This document shows positions 34,917 through 44,350 of a stretch of 64,000 bases of DNA, in pieces (position 1 is the first letter of the stretch; every line of letters starts with the position of its first letter). The DNA is from Paenibacillus sp. MMS20-IR301 (GTDB lineage Bacteria; Bacillota; Bacilli; Paenibacillales; Paenibacillaceae). The DNA lies in NCBI RefSeq assembly GCF_032302195.1, contig NZ_CP135275.1, forward strand, positions 3,844,001 through 3,908,000, read 5' to 3'. The notes under the pieces are model-generated. The model worked only from the letters and a program-made list of their open reading frames with translations, was not told where the DNA came from and ran no database searches. Position numbers and translations under genes: made by a program.

Positions 34917-35313
34917 AATGTAACATCAGCCATTCATATAATACACGGGCATGATTGTGTACAGGGTCTTTTGCCGCATAGACCAGTGTAACCTCCTGCT
35001 CCAGTACCCGCTCCCGGATTCCCGCAGCCAGGCTCCTGCGCACCGGGTCCTCCTCCAGTTCACGGATATACCGTTCACTGAATGCCGCAAACCGCTCCGG
35101 CTGATGGCCGAACCACCCGCGCAGCTCCGGGCTTGGAGCAATCTCCTTCATCCACTCGTCTATCGCAGCCTGCTGTTTCGAAACTCCGCGGGGCCACAGC
35201 CTGTCCACCAGTATCCGGTATCCGTCCTCCGCAGCCGCGGGCTCATAGATCCGCTTCAGGGATAAATAACAGGAACGCCCGGCCGGTTGCGGTTGCTGAT
35301 CTGTATCTGCCAA
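34915..35313 (-). CDS. DUF488 (YeaO-like) family protein
   Basis: 132-aa cytoplasmic protein of unknown biochemical role. Family landmarks are RILVDRLWPRGVSK, WMKEIAPSPELRGWFGH and the C-terminal VTLVYAAKDPVHNHARVLYEWL. TTG at 35313 is chosen because GAAGGAGG lies seven bases upstream; the frame extends 15 codons further without a ribosome site. Monocistronic. Confidence 0.85.
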   Translation of the reverse strand: MADTDQQPQPAGRSCYLSLKRIYEPAAAEDGYRILVDRLWPRGVSKQQAAIDEWMKEIAPSPELRGWFGHQPERFAAFSERYIRELEEDPVRRSLAAGIRERVLEQEVTLVYAAKDPVHNHARVLYEWLMLH

Positions 35314-35361
35314 GATATAGCCTCCTTCTAACAGAGTGTGTGGTGCGGCGCACAACAAACC

Positions 35362-35393
35362 AAAAATCCAAAGGGATGCTTCCCCTTGGATTT
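35362..35393 (-). terminator. Terminator of the ABC fusion gene
   Basis: AAATCCAA(A)GGG at 35364-35375 pairs with CCC(C)TTGGATTT at 35382-35393; on the minus strand the stem is followed by TTTTTGG, 57 bases after the ABC gene stop. Confidence 0.75.
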
Positions 35394-35449
35394 CGGTAAC
35401 GCCGTAACAGATTGATATGGCTAATCAGACTTGTCAGGACCAAGGCCTG

Positions 35450-37831
35450 TTATTCACTGCGCAGTGCAGTAACCGGATCCTTCTTCGCTGCCATCTTGGC
35501 CGGAATTGCCCCGCCGAGCATCGTAAGCAGCACACTGATAATTCCCAGCGCAAGTGCATGCAGCGGATTCAGCTGGGCGACATTCTTCAGCTCGGTCAGA
35601 TTGTAGAGAACCGCATTCACCGGAATGGTCAGCAGATAAGTAATTCCGATCCCCAGAAGTCCCGAGCAGGCCCCGATAATAAAGGTCTCGGCATTGAATA
35701 CCCGTGTGATATCCTTCTTCCGGGCACCCAGTGCACGCAGCACGCCGATCTCTTTCGTCCGTTCCATAACGGAAATATAGGTAATGATCGCGATCATAAT
35801 CAGAGAGACCACCAGGGAAATAGCTGCAAAAGCAATCAGCACCATCGTAATCCCGTCCATAATACCGCCGGAAATATTGGTCACAATCGCTGCCAGATCG
35901 GTGTACTGCACCTGATCCGCTTCAGCCTTGCCTTCATTCCATTTGTCCAGATAGGCATTCACCGATTCTTTAGCGCTGAAATCAATCGGGTAGAGCGACA
36001 CAGCGCTTGGAATATCCGTCGCGCCAAGCGCAGCCAGCGCATCATCTTTGGTTACGGGAGCCATACCGGCTGATGCGGCCATTCCCGCATTCATAAGCGG
36101 TGAACCACCGCCCATTGCGCCAGCCGAACTCAAGCCGGCATCAGCAGCAGCCAACGGCTGCCCAGTCAGCACGTTATAATCCGCAGCCTCCTGTGCGAGT
36201 ACAATTTCCGACTTCTGGGCATCCGCGATGAAGGTTGCGGCAAGCTCATCGGAGTATACCAGTCCCGGTGACAGTGTGGAGATCCGGGAGCCCTCTTGTC
36301 CGCGCAGTACACCCACGATATTAAGCGTCACTGCTTTAGGGCTGTTGTAGAGGTCGATCAGATTCGCAGCTGTTCCGTTTACAACGAACTGCTCACCATT
36401 TTTAACATAGTAATCATTGTTCATGACAAGCTTCAATTGCGTCCCGACCAGCTTGTTCAGATCAATACTGTCTGCTTTGTAATCAAGGCCCAGGGCATTT
36501 ACAGCAGCATCTGTCAGACGGTTGTATTCATCCACGATGAGCACGAGATCCGTAGCTTCTGTAGGGTACTTCCCTTCGAGCAGATCATAGTATTGCTCCA
36601 GGTAACTTCCCGTCTCATTCCCCTGCTTGCTGGGATACGGGGATACGGTGATTTTGCTTTTATCGAGATTCGCAGCCTTCTCCCCGTCCGATACGAGCCA
36701 GTTCATATTCACAGTACGTGTATAAGATACCCCGTCAATCAGCTTAGGGTCGATTCCATCCAGATACTCAATGTATTCCTTGGTCAGCACATTCGTATGC
36801 ATCGCTGAATTTACGGTTGGATCATAAGGATAAAGCTTTTTCTCCGCCGGATAGGAAGTAAGATCTGCTGTCTCCTGCCCTGGAGGGCCTGCATTCTGCA
36901 GATTGATCGCTGTCTGGTTAATGGAAATCGGGAAGTTGGAGAGCGCCCCGGTCTCGTAGGAGCTGATCTGTTTATCAAAGCCGTTCGAGAGCGACAGGAT
37001 CAGGGCAATGCCGATAATACCGATACTTGAGGCAAAAGCGGTAAGTCCCGTGCGCCACTTCTTGGTCGCGATATTTTTACCGGATAATTTCAGTGCTGTG
37101 AAAAAGCTCATGCTCGTCTCTTTCAGCTTGTAGCTGCTTGAAGCCTTCTGTGTGGCCAGCGGATTGCTGTCCGAGATCGCATGACCATCCTTGAAGCGGA
37201 TTACACGGTCGGCATAGCTCTCCGCCAGCTCCGGGTTATGGGTAACCATGATGACCAGCTTGTCTTCGGCAATGGTCTTGATCAGCTCCATGATCTGTTC
37301 ACTGGTTTCGGTATCAAGGGCCCCTGTCGGCTCATCGGCCAGAATGATGTCCGGATTGTTGGCCAGCGCACGGGCGATGGCTACACGCTGCATCTGTCCG
37401 CCTGACAGCTGGTTCGGCTTCTTATGCACATGATCCTTAAGTCCGACCTTCTCCAGTACTTCAAGCGCCTTACGGTGCTTCTCGGCTGAGGATACCCCGC
37501 TGAGCGTCATCCCCATCTCTACGTTGTCTGTGATGCTGAGATGCGAAATCAGATTATAGCTTTGAAAAATAAAGCCGACACTATTGTTGCGGTAGGCGTC
37601 CCATTCACTGTCCTTGAATCGTTCAGTGGTCTGGCCGTTGATAATCAGCTCACCGCTGTCATACTGGTCAAGTCCGCCGATGATGTTCAGCAGCGTCGTT
37701 TTCCCCGATCCGCTTTGGCCCAGAATGGCGACGAACTCACTTTCCCTGAAATTGAGATTTACTTTATCCAGTGCAACCTGTGTAAATTCCCCGGTCTTGT
37801 AGCTCTTGGTGATGTTTTTTAATTGCAGCAT
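35450..37831 (-). CDS. MacB-like ABC efflux protein, ATPase fused to FtsX permease
   Basis: 793-aa fusion. Residues 1-225 are a LolD-type ATPase ([39 protein letters not shown]). A membrane helix near 270, a large extracellular domain to about 670 with Gly/Met-rich stretches and three C-terminal helices with [17 protein letters not shown] follow. ATG 37831 lies eight bases after AGGGAGA. Such fusions export peptides, antibiotics or lipids. A two-component system diverges immediately, suggesting inducible resistance (inference). Confidence 0.9.
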   Translation of the reverse strand: MLQLKNITKSYKTGEFTQVALDKVNLNFRESEFVAILGQSGSGKTTLLNIIGGLDQYDSGELIINGQTTERFKDSEWDAYRNNSVGFIFQSYNLISHLSITDNVEMGMTLSGVSSAEKHRKALEVLEKVGLKDHVHKKPNQLSGGQMQRVAIARALANNPDIILADEPTGALDTETSEQIMELIKTIAEDKLVIMVTHNPELAESYADRVIRFKDGHAISDSNPLATQKASSSYKLKETSMSFFTALKLSGKNIATKKWRTGLTAFASSIGIIGIALILSLSNGFDKQISSYETGALSNFPISINQTAINLQNAGPPGQETADLTSYPAEKKLYPYDPTVNSAMHTNVLTKEYIEYLDGIDPKLIDGVSYTRTVNMNWLVSDGEKAANLDKSKITVSPYPSKQGNETGSYLEQYYDLLEGKYPTEATDLVLIVDEYNRLTDAAVNALGLDYKADSIDLNKLVGTQLKLVMNNDYYVKNGEQFVVNGTAANLIDLYNSPKAVTLNIVGVLRGQEGSRISTLSPGLVYSDELAATFIADAQKSEIVLAQEAADYNVLTGQPLAAADAGLSSAGAMGGGSPLMNAGMAASAGMAPVTKDDALAALGATDIPSAVSLYPIDFSAKESVNAYLDKWNEGKAEADQVQYTDLAAIVTNISGGIMDGITMVLIAFAAISLVVSLIMIAIITYISVMERTKEIGVLRALGARKKDITRVFNAETFIIGACSGLLGIGITYLLTIPVNAVLYNLTELKNVAQLNPLHALALGIISVLLTMLGGAIPAKMAAKKDPVTALRSE

Positions 37832-37913
37832 TTGTCCAGTCTCCCTTTCCATCCCTGTAATCTGTATTCTCTCTGTACTGTTCCCGGCTTGCTGTACCCA
37901 GTATAACGGCCCA

Positions 37914-37934
37914 ATGTAAACTAAACCTAAACTG
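37914..37934 (-). promoter_or_regulatory. Direct repeats before the ABC fusion gene
   Basis: Minus-strand TTTAGG-TTTAG-TTTACA precedes GTTATACT, a -10-like element about 15 bases on. OmpR-family regulators use such direct repeats, and an OmpR-type regulator diverges here. In the same 280-base gap GCGTATA (38038 on) and TATACGC (38073 on) form a spaced inverted repeat. Confidence 0.35.
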
Positions 37935-38112
37935 CGGGTTGAGCTTCAATTGATCTTGGTAAGGTATACTAAGTAGAAACGGCTATACCGTCCTTTATGG
38001 AAGATATCCGTTTCAGTTTCAGCGAGGATAAAGCATAGCGTATACCCTATACTTTCATATTTTAAACATGCTATACGCACGATTACACGGAAACGTTCCA
38101 GGAGGAAAAACA

Positions 38113-38787
38113 ATGTTCAATATTCTTGTAGTTGAGGACGACGCCAAGCTGCGGCAGCTGTTCTGCACGGTGCTGACCCGGAACGGATACCGGGCGGTGC
38201 CTGCCGGTGGCGGTGAAGAGGCGCTCGCGGTCCTGGATAAGGAATATATCGATCTCATTATCTGCGATATTATGATGCCCCGGATGGACGGCTACGAGCT
38301 GACCCAGACGCTTAGGGACAATAACCAGCAGCTGCCGATTCTGATGGTGACTGCGCGGGAGAATTTCGCTGACAAGCAGCGGGGCTTCCTCGTCGGCATC
38401 GACGATTATATGGTCAAGCCCATCAATGTAAACGAGATGATCCTGCGGGTCGGGGCGCTGCTGCGCCGGGCCAAAATCATCAGTGAGCGCAAGATCGAAT
38501 GGGGCGGCACCGTGCTGGACTATGATGCGTTGACGGTCATTCAGAGACACGAGAGCATTCTTCTTCCGCAAAAAGAATTCTACCTGCTCTATAAAATGAT
38601 CTCGTATCCCAATAAAATCTTCACCAAGCAGCAGCTGATGGATGAAATCTGGGGCATGGACTCCGAGTCTGACGAGCATACGGTGGTTGTCCATATTAAC
38701 CGGCTGCGTGAGCGGTTTAAGGAAAGCACTGATTTCGAAATCGTTACCGTCCGCGGGCTGGGCTATAAGGCGGTGAAGCTGGGATGA
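38113..38787 (+). CDS. OmpR/PhoB family response regulator
   Basis: 224-aa regulator. Receiver domain with acidic pair ED (LVVEDDAKL), phospho-acceptor in LIICDIMMPRMDG and Lys in DYMVKPIN, then a winged helix (TKQQLMDEIWGMDSESDEHTVVVHINRLRERF). ATG 38113 follows AGGAGG by seven bases; the upstream 15 codons are not needed. Coupled to the kinase by an ATGA overlap and divergent from the ABC fusion. Confidence 0.93.
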   Translation: MFNILVVEDDAKLRQLFCTVLTRNGYRAVPAGGGEEALAVLDKEYIDLIICDIMMPRMDGYELTQTLRDNNQQLPILMVTARENFADKQRGFLVGIDDYMVKPINVNEMILRVGALLRRAKIISERKIEWGGTVLDYDALTVIQRHESILLPQKEFYLLYKMISYPNKIFTKQQLMDEIWGMDSESDEHTVVVHINRLRERFKESTDFEIVTVRGLGYKAVKLG

Positions 38788-39890
38788 TATGCCTAAAAAA
38801 GAAAGCCAGGTTACAGGACGGTGGATCTGGGATAATGCGGCGCGGTAAAAATAGAGGTTTGTGGTGGCATTTTGTCTCCATTGTCTTTCTCATTATCCTG
38901 TCCTTCCTCTGTATCATGGCAGTTTGGGCTTATTTGTATTACAAGCTGGGCAATAATACCTGGGGGCGGGGGCATGGCAACCCCTTTCCGCCCTTTCTGA
39001 CGATCATTCTGTTCAGTCTGGTCATCGGGACCGCCATCTCTATTATAGTTGGCCGCAAAATACTGGCTCCGATCACCGACTTCAGCAAGGCGGCCAAGGA
39101 AATTGCCAAGGGCAATTTCGATATCTATCTGGACGAATCGCACCCGGTCAACGAAATCAGCGAGGTGGCGCATCACTTCAACCTCATGGTCCAGGAGCTG
39201 CGCAGCATTGAGACACTGCGTAATGATTTCGTAGTCAATGTCTCCCACGAATTCAAGACGCCGATTGCCGCAATTGAGGGGTACGCAATGCTGCTCCAGG
39301 AAGAGAATCTGAGCAGGGCAGAGCATGACGAGTACACTGGAATGATCATTGAAAGCTCACGGCAGCTGTCCAATTTGTCCGGCAATATTCTCAAAATCTC
39401 CAAGCTCGAGAACCAGGAAATGCTCACCGAGCAGACCGAATACATGCTGGATGAACAGCTCCGCCAGGCACTGCTGCTGCTCGAACCGTTCTGGGGGCCG
39501 AAGCAGATCGGCCTGAACATTGACCTCGAGGAGCTGAGCTACTACGGCAATGAAGAGCTGATGATGCAGGTGTGGCTCAACGTGCTCGGCAATGCGGTCA
39601 AGTTCACGCCGGAGGGCGGTGAAATTTCGGTCTCGCTGAGCCGGGAGACGGACGGGTGGATATCGGCGGTGATCTCCGATACCGGGACCGGGATGGCGCC
39701 GGCCGTCCGCAAGCACATCTTCGAGAAATTCTACCAGGGCGATCCCGCCCGCTCCGCCGAAGGCAACGGCCTCGGCCTGCCGCTGGCCGCCCGCATCATC
39801 AGCTTGAGCAAGGGAACGATCGAGGTGCGCAGCGAGCCCGGGCAGGGCTCGAGCTTCACGATCAAGCTGCCTGTGGCGGGCGGGGAGTGA
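38784..39890 (+). CDS. Sensor histidine kinase
   Basis: 368-aa membrane kinase with two helices (about residues 28-55 and 70-92) and a very short extracytoplasmic loop. Such intramembrane-type sensors often detect the transporter or membrane stress rather than a soluble ligand. HAMP is at about 95-145, HisKA at FVVNVSHEFKTPIAAIEGY, and N, G1 and G2 boxes at NVLGNAVKFT, SDTGTGM and GNGLGLPLA. ATG overlaps the regulator stop; a second start at 38835 would shorten it by 17 residues. Confidence 0.93.
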   Translation: MICLKKKARLQDGGSGIMRRGKNRGLWWHFVSIVFLIILSFLCIMAVWAYLYYKLGNNTWGRGHGNPFPPFLTIILFSLVIGTAISIIVGRKILAPITDFSKAAKEIAKGNFDIYLDESHPVNEISEVAHHFNLMVQELRSIETLRNDFVVNVSHEFKTPIAAIEGYAMLLQEENLSRAEHDEYTGMIIESSRQLSNLSGNILKISKLENQEMLTEQTEYMLDEQLRQALLLLEPFWGPKQIGLNIDLEELSYYGNEELMMQVWLNVLGNAVKFTPEGGEISVSLSRETDGWISAVISDTGTGMAPAVRKHIFEKFYQGDPARSAEGNGLGLPLAARIISLSKGTIEVRSEPGQGSSFTIKLPVAGGE

Positions 39891-39911
39891 TGGGGGCGGA
39901 GGCGCTGACCA

Positions 39912-40195
39912 TTCCGCCTGGTTGCGGCGGAATTAGGGGCACTTGTGCCCCCATTGGGACCGTTCCGCCTGGTTGCGGCGGAATTAATGGGATTTTTCAC
40001 CTTATTCCCAGCCTGTCTACTGTTTCTCGCCGGGATTAGTGCGATTTTTCACCTTATTCCCAGCTTTTTTGCTCTTTTCGCCGGGATTAGTGTGGTTTTT
40101 CACCTTATTCCCAGCTTTTTTGCTATTCTCACCGGGATTAATGGAATTTTCCCCTCTACATTCATCTTTGCCTACTTGCGGCGGGATTAAGGGGA
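39912..40195. repeat. 51-bp tandem repeat array
   Basis: About five and a half imperfect copies of a 51-bp unit fill the gene-free gap after the kinase gene. TTCCGCC...GGCGGAATTA occurs at 39912 and again at 39963; later units begin GGGATTA at 40032, 40083 and 40134 and share TTTTTCACCTTATTCCCAGC. The first unit also contains GGGGCAC/GTGCCCC. Each unit boundary is a small palindrome. There are no unique spacers, so it is not CRISPR. Confidence 0.85.
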
Positions 40196-40244
40196 CGAAT
40201 CCTCTTCGCTCACACCCTTTCGCCCACTTCAAGCGAAAAAAATA

Positions 40245-40925
40245 TCACCAAAACTCTATATCCATAAAAGATGGTATGAGCTCATACCGGCAGATTCTTT
40301 TTCTGCCCTGCGTCAGTAAAGGCTTTAATTTATCTTTTTCACATAAGATACCAATATATTTCTTCACTGTATGCGGATCAACCCCAAGCTCATGCACCAC
40401 ATCAACCGGCCGCAAAAACCCGTTCATCCGGCCCGCAATCCGCAAAATGTCCCGTTCAATCCGCGTGAATTGGTGGCTTCCCTCGGATACATGTTTCAAC
40501 AAACTAGGGGTTAATAAAGCTTTGAGCAAGGAGATTGTCAGTTCCGGCGCTGACTCCAGATCATCATAAGGAACCGAGATTACACGATACCCGGCGATCT
40601 GCAGATACGTCTCCCTGTTTAATTCCTGGCGGTATCTGGTTCTGTCCGTGTTCTGAACATGCGGGCCATAGCCTTTCACTTCGATGGCAAACTTCATCTG
40701 GCCCGGCTTCCACACAAAATCAACAAAATAAGGCCTTCCCCGCCAATCGGCCACCTCATACTCCGGATGAAGATCGTCCAGATGACCAAATATAGGCCAC
40801 CATACCCGCTCCACAAACATCTGTTCACCGTGACGGTGCCCCCGCTCCAGCCGGTCCAGCCGTTCACCTGTCCTTTGTTTCTTATGATACTCCAGCCACT
40901 TCATGTACTCTTCCGAAAAACCCAT
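40245..40925 (-). CDS. PD-(D/E)XK nuclease-like protein with C-terminal helix-turn-helix
   Basis: 226-aa protein. The central region, PYFVDFVW...MKFAIEVKGYG then YLQIAGYRVISVPYDDL, has the Asp and Glu-X-Lys of a Vsr/DUF559-like endonuclease core (about residues 60-140). The last 70 residues resemble a winged helix (DVVHELGVDPHTVKKYIGILCEKDKL). ATG 40925 lies nine bases after GAGGAGG. No methylase or other restriction partner is adjacent, so its role is unknown. Common as a single gene in Paenibacillus (family knowledge). Confidence 0.65.
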   Translation of the reverse strand: MGFSEEYMKWLEYHKKQRTGERLDRLERGHRHGEQMFVERVWWPIFGHLDDLHPEYEVADWRGRPYFVDFVWKPGQMKFAIEVKGYGPHVQNTDRTRYRQELNRETYLQIAGYRVISVPYDDLESAPELTISLLKALLTPSLLKHVSEGSHQFTRIERDILRIAGRMNGFLRPVDVVHELGVDPHTVKKYIGILCEKDKLKPLLTQGRKRICRYELIPSFMDIEFW

Positions 40926-40947
40926 CTGCCGTCCCCTCCTCAGCGCA

Positions 40948-40982
40948 CAAAAAATCCCGCCCCTAATACGCAGGGACGGGAT
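40948..40982 (-). terminator. Terminator downstream of the GH105 gene
   Basis: ATCCCG(C)CCCT at 40954-40964 pairs with AGGGACGGGAT at 40972-40982 with one mismatch; on the minus strand TTTTTTG follows. Confidence 0.8.
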
Positions 40983-41132
40983 GTGCTTCATCCGTTTTCC
41001 AGATTATAGTACCGGAAGCTTGCCGGCGTCAATAACATCTATCTTCTGCTGAACAATACAAGCATGTTTGCCGGATCGTTTGACCTTCTACTTAATCCAT
41101 CTACACACTATCCCTGTCCCGCAACCGCCCAA

Positions 41133-42266
41133 TCACCGTGCAGCCCGGCTCATCTCCGCACACATCAGAATAAAAGCCCCGGCACCATGCAGATCATTCT
41201 CACTGGTAGGACGGGAGATATAGTAGTCATAGTCGGCAATTCCTGTTCCGATGCAGATATTGCCGATGACTACATGGCCGTTCTCATCAAAGGTCAAGGT
41301 ATCAATTACCCCTTGATATCCTTTCCAGGCGGCATCCATATAGCTGGCATCCAGGTATCCCATACGCACCGCCTTGGCAATGGCCTGCACATATAACGCG
41401 GTACAGGAGGATTCCAGCCAGTTATCGGGACGTTCGCCCTTGTCGACAACCTGGTACCACAGGCCGCTCACGCTGTCCTGATACTTAGGTAATGCTACAA
41501 GCAGATCCTGCAAAATCTGCACCAGCTGCGGTTTATCCTTATGATCCTCAGGCAGATAGTCGAACATCTCCAGCAGCGCCACCGGATACCATCCGATTGC
41601 ACGGCCCCAGAATTCCGGAGCACAGCCGGTTACCGGATCCGCCCACGGTGCCGCGCCGCTCTCATCCCAGCCGTGATAGAGCAGCCCGGTCTTGGAGTCC
41701 TTACAGTGCTGCGCCATCAGAATCGCCTGATACGCCAGCAGATCGAAATACTCAGGCTCCCCGAAGACGCTTCCGAATTGTACGGCAACCGGTCCGGCCA
41801 TATACAGCCCGTCCAGCCACATTTGGTTCGGGTAGCGCTCCTTATGCCAGAAGCCTCCTACTCTGTTGGTCTTCCAAGATTTCAGGAGCGGAACCAGTGT
41901 ATGCAGCGCCTTGTTATAACGCTCATCCCCTGTCTGCTCATAGAGATTATACAGAAGTATCCCCGGCTGAATATCATCCAGCTCATTCGAATTAAATTTC
42001 AGTATGCTGCCGTCCGGCTGCACCTGGCTGTCGACCCAGCGCTTGATATAGTCATAATATTTGCTCTCTCCGCTGAGCTTCCAGTATTTCTCCATTCCGG
42101 AGAGGAACACCCCCTGATGATAGTGAAACCGGTCAGGCGGAAGCGCGGCCGCACCGTATTTGAACATTAACGCATCACAGGCTTTCTTGGCCCATCCAAG
42201 CGGACTCAGCGGTTCAGCTGCTGCACCGGATGCTCCTGTTCCCTGTTCCATTTCAGAAGGTTTCAT
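41133..42266 (-). CDS. GH105 unsaturated rhamnogalacturonyl hydrolase (YteR/YesR-like)
   Basis: Removes the unsaturated uronic acid from oligosaccharides made by rhamnogalacturonan lyases; cytoplasmic, no signal peptide. The alpha/alpha-barrel family motif MWLDGLYMAGPV carries the conserved Asp, and PEFWGRAIGWYPVALLEMFDYLPEDH, DSVSGLWYQVVDKG and WLESSCTALYVQAI are typical. 377 aa, normal length. ATG 42266 follows AAGGAG. It diverges from an AraC regulator that probably controls it. Confidence 0.9.
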   Translation of the reverse strand: MKPSEMEQGTGASGAAAEPLSPLGWAKKACDALMFKYGAAALPPDRFHYHQGVFLSGMEKYWKLSGESKYYDYIKRWVDSQVQPDGSILKFNSNELDDIQPGILLYNLYEQTGDERYNKALHTLVPLLKSWKTNRVGGFWHKERYPNQMWLDGLYMAGPVAVQFGSVFGEPEYFDLLAYQAILMAQHCKDSKTGLLYHGWDESGAAPWADPVTGCAPEFWGRAIGWYPVALLEMFDYLPEDHKDKPQLVQILQDLLVALPKYQDSVSGLWYQVVDKGERPDNWLESSCTALYVQAIAKAVRMGYLDASYMDAAWKGYQGVIDTLTFDENGHVVIGNICIGTGIADYDYYISRPTSENDLHGAGAFILMCAEMSRAAR

Positions 42267-42425
42267 ACAATTATACACTCCTTCGGCTTGTTGAATTCGC
42301 TTTCATTTTACCATAGGAAAATGTACATTTATTGTCATGATCCCTTCATTCTTCTTATATCTTGCGATTCCTAAGCAGCCGCTTATAATAAAGATTAAGC
42401 CTGATACTCGAAAGGAGCGATTCAG

Positions 42426-43277
42426 ATGACCGCGCTTACTGAGATTACCTACGGCAATAATGCAGGCACACTCTCTGTGTCTCACCGCAAGGCGCTCAGC
42501 CATCATATGCCGGTGAACCACTTTCACAGTACATTTGAAATTTTTTATCTGATGGCGGGTAAGCGGAGCTTCTTCATCAAGGACAGGACTGTTATGATTC
42601 AGGAAGGAGATATCATCATTATCTCGCCCAATGTGCTGCACCGCACGACAAATGCGGAGATGCCTAAGCATGAACGGCTTATCATTAACATCCATGAACA
42701 GCATTTGGCTTCCAGCCATGAATCCTACAATGAACTTCTCCAGCCGCTGTCCGGACAGGAATTCATGCTCATCCGCTGCTCCTTGCAGGAACGGCTCAGT
42801 CTGGCGGACCTCGCCGGGCGGCTTCTGCGGGAGATTGAGGAACAGCGCCCGGGCTTCGAGCTGTTCACCGAGACGCTGGCCCTGCAGTTCCTGATTACCT
42901 GCTGCCGGCATATGAAAGAGCACCGGATTGAGCTGCCGCAATATCTCAGCCCGAGGCATGAGCAAATTTCGCAGATTGTCTCCTATATTAACAGCCATTA
43001 CATGTATGAACTGTCACTGAATCTGCTGGCAGATAAATTCTACATCAGCCCCTATTATTTAAGCCGGTTCTTCAAAGAGGCAACCGGCTTCAGCTTCGTA
43101 GAATATGTAAACAGTGTCAGAATCAAGGAAGCCAAGCTGCTGCTGGAGCAGACCTCCCTGCAGGTCAGCCACATTGCCGCCAAGGTCGGATTCGGCAGTG
43201 TGACGCATTTCGGCAGAGTATTCAAGCTGGTAACCGGCCAGAAGCCGCTGTTCTACCGCTCCGGCACAAGCAGCTAA
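42426..43277 (+). CDS. AraC family transcriptional regulator
   Basis: 283 aa: an N-terminal cupin sensor domain (HHMPVNHFHSTFEIFYLMAG near residue 22) and a C-terminal double helix-turn-helix (LADKFYISPYYLSRFFKEATG and VSHIAAKVGFGSVTHFGRVFK). AAAGGAG lies before the ATG. Divergent from GH105 with a 160-base shared promoter region; likely a sugar-responsive activator of pectin genes. Confidence 0.9.
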   Translation: MTALTEITYGNNAGTLSVSHRKALSHHMPVNHFHSTFEIFYLMAGKRSFFIKDRTVMIQEGDIIIISPNVLHRTTNAEMPKHERLIINIHEQHLASSHESYNELLQPLSGQEFMLIRCSLQERLSLADLAGRLLREIEEQRPGFELFTETLALQFLITCCRHMKEHRIELPQYLSPRHEQISQIVSYINSHYMYELSLNLLADKFYISPYYLSRFFKEATGFSFVEYVNSVRIKEAKLLLEQTSLQVSHIAAKVGFGSVTHFGRVFKLVTGQKPLFYRSGTSS

Positions 43278-43365
43278 GTGTTCCAGCCGACGGAATCGGC
43301 TCAGCTCCCTTATCCTCCTCTTCCCCACTTCAACCTACCGAGGTCTGCGCCAACATCCGCTGCCC

Positions 43366-44223
43366 CTATTTCGACTGCGCCATAACCTGTCCTGCCAGCT
43401 CCAGGAGCTGCTCCTTGGTCCAATGTCCCCGGTTCTCACGGATAATATAATTGATCCGGGTCTTCGGGTTCATCCAGGCCACTGATTTATATTCCTGCTT
43501 TTCTTTCAAGGTGTAGATTACCTCTTGACTGCCCACTTTCAGCTTCTGTGACTGCGCGGTAACTTCCTCAGATGCTACTCCCTTATCCGCCGGTCCTGCA
43601 GGCTCGGCAGTGATGGTCAGGACTCCTGTTATTTCGTTAACCGGTACGGCCATTGTATAGATCAACTCAATCGAAACACGTTTCTCCTGCAGCTTTTTTA
43701 CATATATTTTTTTGCCGGATGCCTTCCCTTCAGCAATCAACTGATTATACAATGCTTTCTGTTCGGTCCGGGACATAAACGGAGCAATCTTGGCGGTGAA
43801 AAAGTTGTAGCCCTCCGGGGTCTGCTGCAGCTTCAGTGGCATCGGACTTTTGCCTGCCGCGTACTTCTTCGTATATTCGTCGTATTTTTGGAACATCAGT
43901 AAATATGAATCGCTTGAAATGGTGCCGCCGATGGAGCTGGCCTGGAATTCCTTATCATTAATATATACATATCTGATTTCCCCTGGCTTATACTCTTCAT
44001 CTAGCGCTTTCCGCTGCTGGTCTAAGAGCGGCTTGAATTTAGTAAGCAGTTGCTTCCTCTGTGCCAAAGCATCGTCCATGCTAGTCTGGGCTACATTATT
44101 GACCGATGCTGCAGGCAATAAGCCGGAAGGCTCAGCGGACGCGTTGCTTGCAGGCACTCCCCCCATACCCAGCAGTAATACCGCAGCAGCTATGGCTGCC
44201 GCTCTCTTTTTACTATAATTCAC
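43366..44223 (-). CDS. Secreted protein of unknown function, copy A
   Basis: 285 aa with a signal peptide (KKRAAAIAAAVLLLGMGG, cleavage near SNASA) and a Lys-rich mature part. No domain recognised. Segments shared with copy B include EEYKPGEIRYVYINDKE and KASGKKIYVKKLQEKR; the C-terminal TRINYIIRE...LLELAGQVM is also conserved. GTG start behind AAGGTGTG. It lacks Cys, so it is neither a lipoprotein nor disulfide-bonded. The neighbouring pectin locus may be coincidental. Confidence 0.75.
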   Translation of the reverse strand: MNYSKKRAAAIAAAVLLLGMGGVPASNASAEPSGLLPAASVNNVAQTSMDDALAQRKQLLTKFKPLLDQQRKALDEEYKPGEIRYVYINDKEFQASSIGGTISSDSYLLMFQKYDEYTKKYAAGKSPMPLKLQQTPEGYNFFTAKIAPFMSRTEQKALYNQLIAEGKASGKKIYVKKLQEKRVSIELIYTMAVPVNEITGVLTITAEPAGPADKGVASEEVTAQSQKLKVGSQEVIYTLKEKQEYKSVAWMNPKTRINYIIRENRGHWTKEQLLELAGQVMAQSK

Positions 44224-44350
44224 CTAAAATCACACCTTCCTGAATATGTTCCAGCCACCCGAATCGGCTCAGCCTTCTTAGTTCCCTGAATTCCCTTATC
44301 CTCTCTTGCCCGCTTCAATCTTCCGGGGACTCCGCTCACATCCGCCGCCC

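Noticed and set aside
39912..40195. CRISPR array
   Set aside because: Repeats are contiguous and similar over the full 51-base unit, with no unique spacers and no cas genes nearby.
39945..40569. Open frames encoding 17-residue hydrophobic repeats in the tandem array
   Set aside because: They arise because the 51-base unit is divisible by three. No ribosome site, and one frame runs into the antisense of the nuclease gene.
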